A DNA stretch of 64,000 bases from the NCBI GenBank assembly GCA_964606895.1, contig CAZSHX010000017.1, positions 1 to 64,000 of the forward strand, given 5' to 3'. The DNA comes from CAZSHX01 sp964606895. Its GTDB lineage: Bacteria; Bacteroidota; Ignavibacteria; Kapaibacteriales; UBA2268. The notes under the pieces are model-generated. The model worked only from the letters and a program-made list of their open reading frames with translations. It was not told the DNA's origin and did no database searches. This document shows, piece after piece, positions 46,802-56,200 of the stretch. The position numbers and the translations under genes are program-made. Position 1 is the first letter of the stretch. Every line of letters begins with the position of its first letter.

Positions 46802-46911
46802 AAAAGAATAACTTATTGAAATATTTTCTCCAAATTTCAGACGACCTGTAGTGACACCATATCTCATTTATTTGCATTTTGAGAATGTAACACAAATAGG
46901 ATATTACTTTT

Positions 46912-47430
46912 ATGCAACCGAGAGACCATCATTATTACTTTGCTCATGCATACTTCAGACATCTGGTGTTCGACAAACCGGAGTATGTTTATTCAACCCT
47001 GAAAAACAAAAAGCTTAAAGACCAGCTTATCAACATGTGGTATCAGGTAACCGAATTGATAAAACCTGAAAAGAACAAAATCAAGAAATTACTTCCAGTA
47101 GGATTAACTCACTCATTCTATCAGAATAACGGAAAAACAATTTTGATTGTCGAAATGCCAAAACCTGAATTTATGACTGAGGTTTACTACATCGGAGTGA
47201 TATTTTCGGATGACTTCAAGCAAATTCGCTATTTTACTCTTGAGTATAGTTTCAACTTCGCTTATGAAACGAATACTTTCAAAAAAGCAACTGCGATTCT
47301 CTGCGAATGGACTGAAACATCACACCGAAATTACGCTTATGAAATATTTCCGCCAACAAAAGAAAAATTCATTGAAGTTGTTAATCAGTATATTTCAATT
47401 GATACTACAAAAAATTCAAATATCAATTAA
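46912..47430 (+). CDS. Conserved-looking protein of unknown function
   Basis: The 172-residue soluble protein begins MQPRDHHYYFAHAYFRHL and is rich in aromatic residues. No signal peptide, membrane segment or known domain is seen. The middle (TILIVEMPKPEFMTEVYYIGVIFSD) and the following FTLEYSFNFAYE suggest beta strands. The ATG has no strong ribosome-binding site. It converges with the SDR gene, leaving 7 bases between. Its function is not recognised. Confidence 0.65.
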   Translation: MQPRDHHYYFAHAYFRHLVFDKPEYVYSTLKNKKLKDQLINMWYQVTELIKPEKNKIKKLLPVGLTHSFYQNNGKTILIVEMPKPEFMTEVYYIGVIFSDDFKQIRYFTLEYSFNFAYETNTFKKATAILCEWTETSHRNYAYEIFPPTKEKFIEVVNQYISIDTTKNSNIN

Positions 47431-47437
47431 CCGGTAG

Positions 47438-48172
47438 TTACAAATCTCCGCTGATTGGTCTGATGATTATTTCTTCAATAACGGCATTATTTCCGATTGA
47501 TGACTCAATTGCGTTGATAATAATTTTAGCAATATTTTCGGGAGACATCATTCTTTCGGAATACTTTTCGATTGCTTCTTTGCTCCAAATATCAGTGTGA
47601 GTTGCACCGGGCAGAACGTCAATGACTTTTATTCCGTCATTTCTTACTTCATCTCTCAGGCATCGGCTCATCAACAGCATACCTGCTTTACTTGCGGAGT
47701 ATGCAGTACTGTTTGTATAAGATTTGATTGCCGCTACGGAAGAAAGATTGATAATCATACCTGATTTTCTTTGAATCATAGCAGGTAGTACAGCCTGACA
47801 CATAAAATATGCACCCTTAAGATTAACATTCAAGGTTAAATCAAATTCCTCTTCGGATAAGACCAACAACCTTTTAAAAATGGCTAACCCTGCATTATTC
47901 ACCAATATGTCAATATGCCCGAATTTTTCTTCGATAATTTTGTAAGCATTTTTAATATTGGAAACTTTTGCTATATCGAAAGGAAGAAACAGAATGTGTT
48001 CAAGTTTTTCAGAAGAAATTTCCTTTTTCAAATCAATAAATGATTTTTCTGCCGATGCTGAAAGAATCAGGTTAGCTCCTGAATTTATCAATCCTACGGC
48101 AATAGCTTTGCCGATACCACTGCTTGCACCTGTTATCCAGATATTCTTACCGATTAAAGCTTTATTTTCCAT
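47438..48172 (-). CDS. Short-chain dehydrogenase/reductase
   Basis: The 244-residue classical SDR has the nucleotide-binding TGASSGIGKAI at residues 15-25, NNAG near 90, the catalytic Ser in NLSSVAA, and the Tyr-Lys pair YSASKAG near 155. It is an NAD(P)-dependent oxidoreductase; the substrate cannot be read from sequence. The gene follows the antiporter gene with a single base between stop and start, so they are probably co-transcribed. Confidence 0.9.
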   Translation of the reverse strand: MENKALIGKNIWITGASSGIGKAIAVGLINSGANLILSASAEKSFIDLKKEISSEKLEHILFLPFDIAKVSNIKNAYKIIEEKFGHIDILVNNAGLAIFKRLLVLSEEEFDLTLNVNLKGAYFMCQAVLPAMIQRKSGMIINLSSVAAIKSYTNSTAYSASKAGMLLMSRCLRDEVRNDGIKVIDVLPGATHTDIWSKEAIEKYSERMMSPENIAKIIINAIESSIGNNAVIEEIIIRPISGDL

Positions 48173-48173
48173 A

Positions 48174-49493
48174 TTACAAATTATTAATGATGAAAATCAA
48201 TTCTGTTAAAATAAACAAAGGTAGCAAAATAATCAATGAAAATTTAAACATATAAGCAAAAAAGTGAGGCATCTTGATATTGTTACTTTCAGCAATAGCT
48301 TTTACCATAAAGTTAGGTCCATTGCCGATATAGGTCATCGAACCAAAGAAAACAGCTCCAACGCATATAGCTTTCATCAGAACCTCGGGTATGCCTGCAA
48401 CAGTTGATGTATTCATAAGCAAAGCTCCATTGCTTCGAACTAATCCCTCAGCAAGAGAATAGAAAGTTACAGCCGATGGAGTATTGTCAAGGAAACTGCT
48501 CAGTCCTCCTGTAAAATAGTAAAATGAGGCGGGGGAGACCACACCCAAAGTATTTGCATTGGTTTCAAGATAGATGATACAAGGAACCATTGTGATGAAT
48601 ATGCCTAAAAACAAAAAGGCAACTTCCTCGATTGGTTCCCAGGAAAAGCTGTTTTCAACTCTGGTGAGATGTGTTGTGAATTTCAATGACAGCACTCCCA
48701 TGAAAATGATTGCAATTTCCCTGATAAAAGATAAATAATGATTATATTTCAAGGTTTCAATGAAATTTGAATTAATCAAAGCTACTGCCAAAATCACTCC
48801 GCTAAGCCAGATAAAATTCATTTTTCCATGAATTTTAATTTTTTTGACATTTGTTCTTTCAATTCTCTTCACTTCGGGAGATTCTTTTTTCCAATAATAT
48901 GAATCAACAAAATAATAAATCAAACAAAGCATACCGTTAACAAATGCCCATTCTGGAAACAGTTTCAAAAACCAAAAGAAATCGGCTCCACGTAAATACA
49001 TCATAAAAAGCGGCGGATCGCCCAACGGAGTCAGCAAGCCTCCGCAATTTGCAACAATCGCAATAAAAAACAAAATAGTATGAACTTTGAATTTTCTTGC
49101 TTTGTTTGTATGAATCAGAACTCTGATGAGTAGCATTGCCGCACCGGTTGTTCCCATAAATGATGCAAGAACAGCTCCGATAATTAAAATCAAAGTGTTG
49201 ATTTTCGGTTTGGCTTCAATATCCCCGTCAACGAATATTCCTCCTGTGATTACAAATAATGCTCCAAGGAGAATGATGAATGGAATATAATCAAAAATCA
49301 TTGTATGGTAAAGCTCATGAGAAAAATTGTTAAAAGCCAGCCAAAGAACTGTGGGTATTCCTAATATCAAAGAAACCCAAAGTTTGTTTTTGTTTTTACT
49401 CCAAAAGTGCTCTCCAAAAATCGGGAGAACAGCTATTGAACCCAACATAAGAACAAATGGTACCATCAAATAAACAGGTACTGTGTGTGTCAT
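48174..49493 (-). CDS. NhaD-like sodium:proton antiporter
   Basis: The 439-residue inner-membrane protein has about 11-12 hydrophobic helices. GTTGAAMLLIRVLI and GGLLTPLGDPPLFMMYLRGADFFW are characteristic of the NhaD/ArsB part of the ion-transporter superfamily, and SSFLDNTPSAVTF supplies a further conserved Asp-Asn-Thr-Pro motif. Sodium or lithium export in exchange for protons is the expected role. It is co-directional and nearly contiguous with the SDR gene. Confidence 0.87.
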   Translation of the reverse strand: MTHTVPVYLMVPFVLMLGSIAVLPIFGEHFWSKNKNKLWVSLILGIPTVLWLAFNNFSHELYHTMIFDYIPFIILLGALFVITGGIFVDGDIEAKPKINTLILIIGAVLASFMGTTGAAMLLIRVLIHTNKARKFKVHTILFFIAIVANCGGLLTPLGDPPLFMMYLRGADFFWFLKLFPEWAFVNGMLCLIYYFVDSYYWKKESPEVKRIERTNVKKIKIHGKMNFIWLSGVILAVALINSNFIETLKYNHYLSFIREIAIIFMGVLSLKFTTHLTRVENSFSWEPIEEVAFLFLGIFITMVPCIIYLETNANTLGVVSPASFYYFTGGLSSFLDNTPSAVTFYSLAEGLVRSNGALLMNTSTVAGIPEVLMKAICVGAVFFGSMTYIGNGPNFMVKAIAESNNIKMPHFFAYMFKFSLIILLPLFILTELIFIINNL

Positions 49494-49593
49494 GCTAAAA
49501 GCCTTATTAAATAAATTAACGACTACTATAACGGAAATTCAAAAATATGAACTTTCTATTAATAATTCTAAATAATAAATGCAATGTTTTAAC

Positions 49594-49625
49594 TTTGATA
49601 ATTAAAATTCAAATTGCTAACTTTG
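49594..49625 (+). promoter_or_regulatory. Bacteroidota-type promoter candidate
   Basis: TTTG at 49594-49597 and TAACTTTG at 49618-49625 are 20 bases apart, agreeing with the -33/-7 consensus of the phylum. The start codon of the KAS III gene is 37 bases downstream. Confidence 0.45.
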
Positions 49626-49662
49626 TAGTTTTGTAATTCCATAATTTGAAAAATAGAAATTA

Positions 49663-50799
49663 ATGTCAGAATCAGCTTATATTACGGGAATTTCTAAGTT
49701 TTTACCAAATGAACCCGTTGAAAATAATAATATTGAAAACTTTATCGGGATGGTTGGCGGAAAACCGTCGAGGGCTAAGAACATTGTACTTAGGCATAAT
49801 AAAATCAAACAAAGATATTATGCCCTTGACCAAAGAGGAATTTCCACCCACTCCAACTCTGAGTTGGCGGCTAACGCTGTCAAAGCTTTATTCCGGGACA
49901 TGAGTGAGATGAACGGCATTGATTTGCTTGCTACGGCAACGACAACTCCAGACCAGATGATTCCCTCGCATGCTTCTATGGTTCACGGTGAACTGAAATG
50001 CAAAGAAATGGAAATTGCTTCCTTTGCCGGTTCATGCTGTACTGGAATGCAGGCATTGAAATTTGCATGGACTTCAATTCTTGCGGGTGAAGCTGAAAGG
50101 GCTGTCGCAGTAGCATCCGAAAAGCCATCATCGTGGATGCTCTCCAAGCATTTTGAATACGAAAGCGAACACCTTTCCAAGCTCGTTGAAAATCCTATGA
50201 TTGCTTTTGAAAAGGATTTTCTCCGTTTCATGGTTTCGGATGGTGCCGGTGCATTTTTAATCGAGAATCAGCCCACGTCACCCATTTCACTGAAAATTGA
50301 CTGGATTAGCATTTCCTCTTTTGCAAATAAATTTGATACTTGTATGTATTCAGGTGCCGAAAAAAACGGACATGGTTCCTTAAAAAGCTGGACTGATTTC
50401 GAACCTTCAGATTGGGTCAGCCGTTCAGTTTTTTCAATTAAGCAGGATGTAAGGCTGTTGAATGACAATATTGTTCCGACGGCGATTAGTCATCTTGTCA
50501 AGGTACTTGATTCCAAAGGGTTTGATATTTCAGAAATAGATTATTTCCTACCCCACATGTCCTCTGAATATTTCCGAACAATCATTGAGAGTGAACTGAT
50601 TAAAAATAATTTGCTCGTTCCAAAAGAAAAATGGTTCACAAATTTAACCGAGGTAGGAAACATCGGCTCTGCTTCAATATATGTTATTCTCGAAGAACTT
50701 TTCCATTTAGGGAATTTGAAAAAAGGACAGAAAATACTGGCACTCGTTCCCGAAAGTGCAAGATTCACTTATGCTTTCATGCTGTTGACTGTAGTTTAG
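49663..50799 (+). CDS. 3-oxoacyl-ACP synthase III-like enzyme (thiolase fold)
   Basis: The 378-residue condensing enzyme has an active-site Cys in AGSCCTGMQAL, a His in DYFLPHMSSEYF and an Asn in EVGNIGSASIY, completing the Cys-His-Asn triad of KAS III. It is longer than FabH, and the N-terminus (FLPNEPVENNNIENFIG) with GGKPSRAKNIVLRHN and IKQRYYALD resembles the DarB/StlD-like branch that joins two acyl chains in dialkylresorcinol-type pathways. No cyclase, acyl carrier protein or other pathway gene is adjacent. Assignment to KAS III is secure; the product is not. Confidence 0.83.
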   Translation: MSESAYITGISKFLPNEPVENNNIENFIGMVGGKPSRAKNIVLRHNKIKQRYYALDQRGISTHSNSELAANAVKALFRDMSEMNGIDLLATATTTPDQMIPSHASMVHGELKCKEMEIASFAGSCCTGMQALKFAWTSILAGEAERAVAVASEKPSSWMLSKHFEYESEHLSKLVENPMIAFEKDFLRFMVSDGAGAFLIENQPTSPISLKIDWISISSFANKFDTCMYSGAEKNGHGSLKSWTDFEPSDWVSRSVFSIKQDVRLLNDNIVPTAISHLVKVLDSKGFDISEIDYFLPHMSSEYFRTIIESELIKNNLLVPKEKWFTNLTEVGNIGSASIYVILEELFHLGNLKKGQKILALVPESARFTYAFMLLTVV

Positions 50800-50809
50800 A
50801 TTTTATGGT

Positions 50810-50983
50810 TTAAGTGTTCGGGTTTGGCAACAAACAGCACATCCTCTTGGGATTACTGTCAGAATAATTGAACTGCCCTTTATTCTCGACAGATTCAATT
50901 GCCTTCTCGTTATTGTTTAAATGATTAGGAACGAGCAAGTCTTTCGCAGGATTATAGTTCAGACTGATATCCTTAAAAATCAA
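50810..50983 (-). CDS. Possible small ORF or gene remnant
   Basis: An open frame of 57 codons could start at TTG 50983, without a convincing ribosome-binding site, and ends 10 bases from the convergent KAS III stop. The peptide (DISLNYNPAKDLLVPNHL early, KRMCCLLPNPNT at the end) is less AT-skewed than its surroundings. It may be a true short gene or the end of a decayed one. No family is recognised. Confidence 0.2.
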   Translation of the reverse strand: MIFKDISLNYNPAKDLLVPNHLNNNEKAIESVENKGQFNYSDSNPKRMCCLLPNPNT

Positions 50984-51329
50984 ATATTATTACCTCATTA
51001 CTATAGCAATATATATATTTTTCATTTATTTCCTTTGTAATCGTTCAGTGATATAAAAAAAACTTCACTCCTAATAGAGAAATATTGAATTGCATGTAAT
51101 ATATCATAAATTGCTTCTTTTTAAGTCCAAGTAAGCAATATAATAAATATCATTATTTAAAATATTATCAATGGTTTAGCTGAATATTGCACCATTTTAA
51201 TAAAATGATGTAATTTGAAAATTAATCCAATACTTTCAACTTTTTATATCATTGTTGTCTTAATTCCTTTCATTTCTTTGTAGTTAAATTTGCTTTTTAT
51301 ATTTTGCATTTTTAAAAAATGGAAAATCA
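50984..51329. other. AT-rich spacer before rsmA
   Basis: No gene, tRNA or repeat is seen. TAAATTTG at 51285-51292 fits a -7 element, but no spaced TTTG partner is present. Confidence 0.45.
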
Positions 51330-52154
51330 TTGATAACACCAAAGAAATCTTTAGGGCAGAACTTCCTGACCGATAAAAACATCAGCTCGAAAATCGTTGA
51401 TTCACTCGGAATTTGCGATGGCGACCTTGTTCTCGAAATTGGTCCGGGCATGGGAGCCCTTACAGGACTTCTTTTTGAAAAAAATTGCAAATTGATTGCA
51501 GTTGATGCAGATTTGCGGGCTATCGAATTATTAAGAAAAACTTATTTACGTCCGAATTTCGAATTGATTCATTCAGACATCAGGGAAATCAATCTGCCTG
51601 AACTGATGAAAATCAATAATTCCAATAAAATCAAGATAATAGGGAATATACCTTACAACATTTCAAGCGATATTTCTTTCTGGCTGATGGAAAATTCTGA
51701 GTTGATTGAATCTGCAATTATTATGTTTCAAAAAGAAGTGGCTCAAAGGTTTGCCGCAAAACTTCGTACCAAGGATTACGGAATTCTGACTGTTGCTTTG
51801 AATTTGGTCGGTTCGGGAAAAATTCTCTTTGATGTTTCTCCTAATTGTTTTTACCCCAAACCCGAAGTAACATCGTCAATATTCAAGTTTGCTTTTAATG
51901 ACGGGAAAAACGAAAATTTTACTGAAATTAAAGAAATTGTCCGTGCGGCGTTCAATCAGCGAAGAAAAACTTTAAGAAATGCCTTGAAGAATCTTCTCGA
52001 AATCAAAACCGGGAAAAAGATTGATGAAGTTGCAATTGAATTGAAAAACAGGGGAATGGATGTTCTGTCGAAAAGAGCAGAAGAGCTTACTGCTGATGAT
52101 TTTACAAAACTGAATGAACTTTTGAAAAGTATTATTTCATCTAAAACTGCTTAA
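51330..52154 (+). CDS. rsmA: 16S rRNA dimethyladenosine transferase
   Basis: The 274-residue KsgA/RsmA enzyme dimethylates two adjacent adenosines near the 3' end of 16S rRNA. The N-terminus KKSLGQNFLTDKN, SAM-binding EIGPGMGALT and catalytic GNIPYNISSDI are diagnostic, and the C-terminal domain (FNQRRKTLRNALKNL) is complete. No ATG is available in frame near the conserved N-terminus; TTG at 51330 is the most plausible start. The gene is 4 bases ahead of the PAP2 gene. Confidence 0.95.
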   Translation: MITPKKSLGQNFLTDKNISSKIVDSLGICDGDLVLEIGPGMGALTGLLFEKNCKLIAVDADLRAIELLRKTYLRPNFELIHSDIREINLPELMKINNSNKIKIIGNIPYNISSDISFWLMENSELIESAIIMFQKEVAQRFAAKLRTKDYGILTVALNLVGSGKILFDVSPNCFYPKPEVTSSIFKFAFNDGKNENFTEIKEIVRAAFNQRRKTLRNALKNLLEIKTGKKIDEVAIELKNRGMDVLSKRAEELTADDFTKLNELLKSIISSKTA

Positions 52155-52158
52155 GAAA

Positions 52159-53154
52159 ATGAACAGTGAAAATAAAAATCGGGATACAGAAAAAATAAAA
52201 AAAGCAAAATTAGAACCGCTTTTGAAGTTTGATTTAAGAGAAATCCTTTCGTTGACTGATGTTTATACAATCATCATTTTATTGATTTACACTGTTCTGG
52301 CTGTCATATTCTATACCGAGATTAAAAATTCCACAAACTGGATATTGATAAATCTTTTCATCATTGCCGGAATCATTTCTATTGCTACTGTGGATGTTAA
52401 GCTGAATGCAGGCAGAATTTTCAAGCTTTTCCGAAAACTTACTCTGGCTCCGCTTGTTTTCTTTATTTACACTCAGGCACAGATTTACATCAGGGCAATA
52501 AATCCGCATGATTATGATGCTATTCTTATTGCATGGGATAAATTTATTTTTGGCGTGAATCCGACTCAATGGTTGAAAAATATTTCCTTTCCTGCATTGA
52601 CTGAATATCTGCAATTTACCTACATGACTTATTTCTTTTTGCCGATGTTCCATGGTGTAGAGCTTCATCTGAAAGGCAAGGATTTGGAGTTTGATGAATT
52701 TTCGAGAATGGTAGGCTTTGCATTTTTTATGTCATATTTATGTTATTTCGTTTTGCCGGCTGTCGGACCAAGATTCACACTTCATGATTTTTCGCAAATG
52801 TCAACCGATTTGCCCGGGCTGTGGCTGACTGAGTTTTTCAGAGGCTCAGTGAACAGCGGGGGAGGGATTCCATCGGGAATAAATATTAATCCGGTTTTGT
52901 TTGTCAATCGGGATTGTATGCCAAGCGGTCACACATGGATAACTTTGGTGAATATCTATCTTGGATTCAAGTTTCGTTCCAAATTAAGATGGGTATTTCT
53001 TGTTTTTGGCGGTAGTTTGATTTTTGGAACAATTTATCTGAGATACCATTACGTGGTGGATGTTTTAGCCGCGATTCTGCTTGCTGTAGCAACTTTCAAA
53101 CTTGAAAAAATATTTCGAAGATTTCTTGTCAGAATGGGTTTTAGTACTCATTAA
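52159..53154 (+). CDS. PAP2-superfamily membrane phosphatase
   Basis: The 331-residue membrane protein has about six hydrophobic helices. The phosphatase signature is present near the end: CMPSGHTWITL (motif 2, His) and RYHYVVDVLAA (motif 3, Arg, His, Asp). A long N-terminal membrane part makes it like the inositol-phosphotransferase/PAP2_3 subgroup, which transfers or removes phosphate groups of lipids. Lipid substrate unknown. It is tightly linked to rsmA, so expression is probably shared. Confidence 0.83.
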   Translation: MNSENKNRDTEKIKKAKLEPLLKFDLREILSLTDVYTIIILLIYTVLAVIFYTEIKNSTNWILINLFIIAGIISIATVDVKLNAGRIFKLFRKLTLAPLVFFIYTQAQIYIRAINPHDYDAILIAWDKFIFGVNPTQWLKNISFPALTEYLQFTYMTYFFLPMFHGVELHLKGKDLEFDEFSRMVGFAFFMSYLCYFVLPAVGPRFTLHDFSQMSTDLPGLWLTEFFRGSVNSGGGIPSGININPVLFVNRDCMPSGHTWITLVNIYLGFKFRSKLRWVFLVFGGSLIFGTIYLRYHYVVDVLAAILLAVATFKLEKIFRRFLVRMGFSTH

Positions 53155-53245
53155 CTTATTCGTTGGAAAAAGTTTTTTTATATATGTAACTAATTGATTA
53201 TTTTTGCATTGCAGCAGATGAAGTTTAATATTTTTATAGATAGCA

Positions 53246-56200
53246 ATGAAAAAGTATAAATATTTTTTGATTTTTCTTTTTATTTTATTTCGATTTCCGG
53301 TTTTTTCATTTCCATTAATTCAATTAACTGAATACAGTCTAATTGATTATCCGGATATTAATGCTAAATATTTTGATTTCGATAATACCGGGAAATTGAA
53401 TATATCCCCAAAAGCTTCAGATTACAGCATAAATGATAATGGCACAACAGCATTGATCAAAGGGATAAATTGCTTTCCACAGAGTCCGTTAACTTCAATT
53501 TCTGCTGTTATTTCTTTTGACCTTGGACTTGATTCAGCATCGGGGAAATTTGAAATCGGCAGAACGTTTGCCGAAAATCTTGCAAATCTACTTCCAAACA
53601 ATCAATCTGAATTTGCCGTAACAAGTTTTGATGCATTCAGTTATCTCGAGCAAGAGTTTACAACCGATAAATCAAAACTTCTCAATGTTTTGGCAAATTT
53701 GAAATATAGCGAAGGTTCCCAATGGGATCCGGGTTTTCTGGACGATTTAACCGGTGCCATTGCTATTGCCTCACAGGGTAAAACTAATAAGAATATAGTA
53801 TTTATAACCGATGGAAGCGGAACGATAGATGCAGATACAATAATTAGTCATGCCAAAAAGCTTGGAATAAAGATATTCATTGTCTGCCTAACCGATTTGT
53901 TCAACGAAGATTTAAAAAGAACTGCGACAGGAACAGGCGGGCAGTTGTTAGTTCTTAAAGATTTGAAATTTACTAATAGTCTTGCCGCATCGGTTCTGGC
54001 TTTAATGATGAACTACAAACCCTGTGAAGTGATTTGGACAGCAAATCCTGACTGCAAAGAAGTTCATAATATTCAATTATCAAATATTCAAAACAAAGAC
54101 ACAACCGAACTAAGTGTTCAAATTCCTGAAAGTTATCAACCGATAATTGTTAGTAATCCTGCTTTTCTTAGATTTAGTGCAGTTTTGCCGGGTTTGAACA
54201 AAACACTTGATTTATCCATTACAGCAAAAAACGGAGCGGTAACAATAACAGAATTGAGTATCAACAACCCTGTTTTCACGATTGAACAGGGAGGAATAAT
54301 TCAGCCGATAACACTTCAAAAAGGTGAAGTTAGAAATCTGAAAGTAAAGTTTACACCACTGGACTCAGCACTTGAATTTGGAAGTTTAAACATTAAAACT
54401 GATGCCTGCTCCGGAAAAAATATTTTAATAACAGGCGGCTTCCCAAATGCTCAGCCTAAAACGGCTACTTTGAAAATTCTTGAACCTTTGCCGCATCAGG
54501 TTTTTATTATTGGTGATACTGCAAGTGTAATTTGGACAGGTCTGTTGCCTGCGGATGTTGTTCAGGTTGAATATTCAGTGAATAATGGAGCAAGTTGGGA
54601 CACACTTGCAAAAAATGTAAGCGGGTTGAGATATAACTGGTTTGTACCTGATAAACCGAGCGATTCATGTCTTATCAGAGTAATTCAACTCTGGCCCAAT
54701 AATATTGGACGAACACTTGATTTGCATCATAAAAACGGAGTGAATTGTGCAAATTTCAATTCTGATGGAAGTTTAATCGTTACGGCTTGTAAAGATTCAC
54801 TTGCCAGCATCTGGAATTCAAACAATGGTGCAAAATTATTTGATTTAAAAGGACATACAAAAGCAGTTCTTTGGGCAAATTTTGATAGAATTGAGAAATA
54901 TGCTGTTACTTCAAGTGAAGATAAAACTGCAATTATATGGGATATTGTGAAAGGGGATTCTGTTCGAACATTGTCGGCTCATACTAATTTTGTCCGTTCT
55001 GCTAATTTCAGTCCCGACGGAAAAAATATCGTAACTTCAGGCACAGAAGGTTCTTGCTTTGTTTGGGATGTTGCAACGGGAACCATTAAAGATACCGTTA
55101 GTTTTAATGCAGGTTCGTTATGGTTTGCTACTTACAGCCCCGATGGAAAGTATATCGCAACAGCCAATAATATCGGACTTTGCAATATCTGGAATACAAC
55201 AACTAAAAAATTTGATAGAACTTTTGATACAAAGACAAACGGAGTTGTACCTTACGTAGCTTTTAGTCCCGACGGTTCAAAGCTTGCCGCCGCCACATGG
55301 ATAGGCAAAGCTGTTGTCTGGAATTTTAAAACAGGAGATACACTTTTTACAGTTGAGCATTACGATAGTCTTCATAATATCGTACCGCTGACTTCTGCAA
55401 ATTTCAACTACACAGGAGAGCTTTTATTAACATCAAGCATCAATGAAGCAAGAATGTGGAATGCCAATAACGGAGCATTCATTCCTCCTCCTTATGCGGA
55501 GCATAGGAGCAGTGTTCAGACTGCAGTTTTTAATTTTGACGGAACACGTGTTTTAACTGCCAGCTGGGATAGTACAGCAAAAATATGGAATCTGCTCGAA
55601 AGAGCACTTCAAACAGGAATTATGGACAGTGTGTTTTCGATTGCAAAGTCGGATATTAAAAGCGAAGATATTGAATTTCCATCCGTACCCGTGAGTTCAA
55701 TTAAAGATTCTACCATTTCGAATTTTATAATTAATACTTCCGGTTTTCCTATCAAAGTCAGCAGTATAAAGATCTCGGGACCAAATGCAAAAGATTTTCT
55801 AATCATCAAAGGCTTTGCATCTTATAAACTCGACACGAATAAAGCCTCAAGTATTACAATCAGATTCAATCCAAAAGATATAGGCTTGCGGACAGCCTTG
55901 ATTGAGATTGTTTATTCAGGGAATAAAATTACCAAAGTTTTAACAGGCATCGGATTCGACCCGGGATTGCAGGTGGTTACTCCAACTATTGATTTCAAAA
56001 ATGTCGAGGTAGGGGATATCCGCGATACTGTTATTTCTGTTGCATTCAGAAACAGAAGCGACAACCCCATCAGGATTTTAAGAATTCGAAATGTCGGTCC
56101 TGATAATATTCATTTCAGTATTCTCTCAGGGACAGATACCGGAATGATTAATCCGGGTGAAACCAGACAAATGGCATTCAGGTACATACCGGAATTGGCC

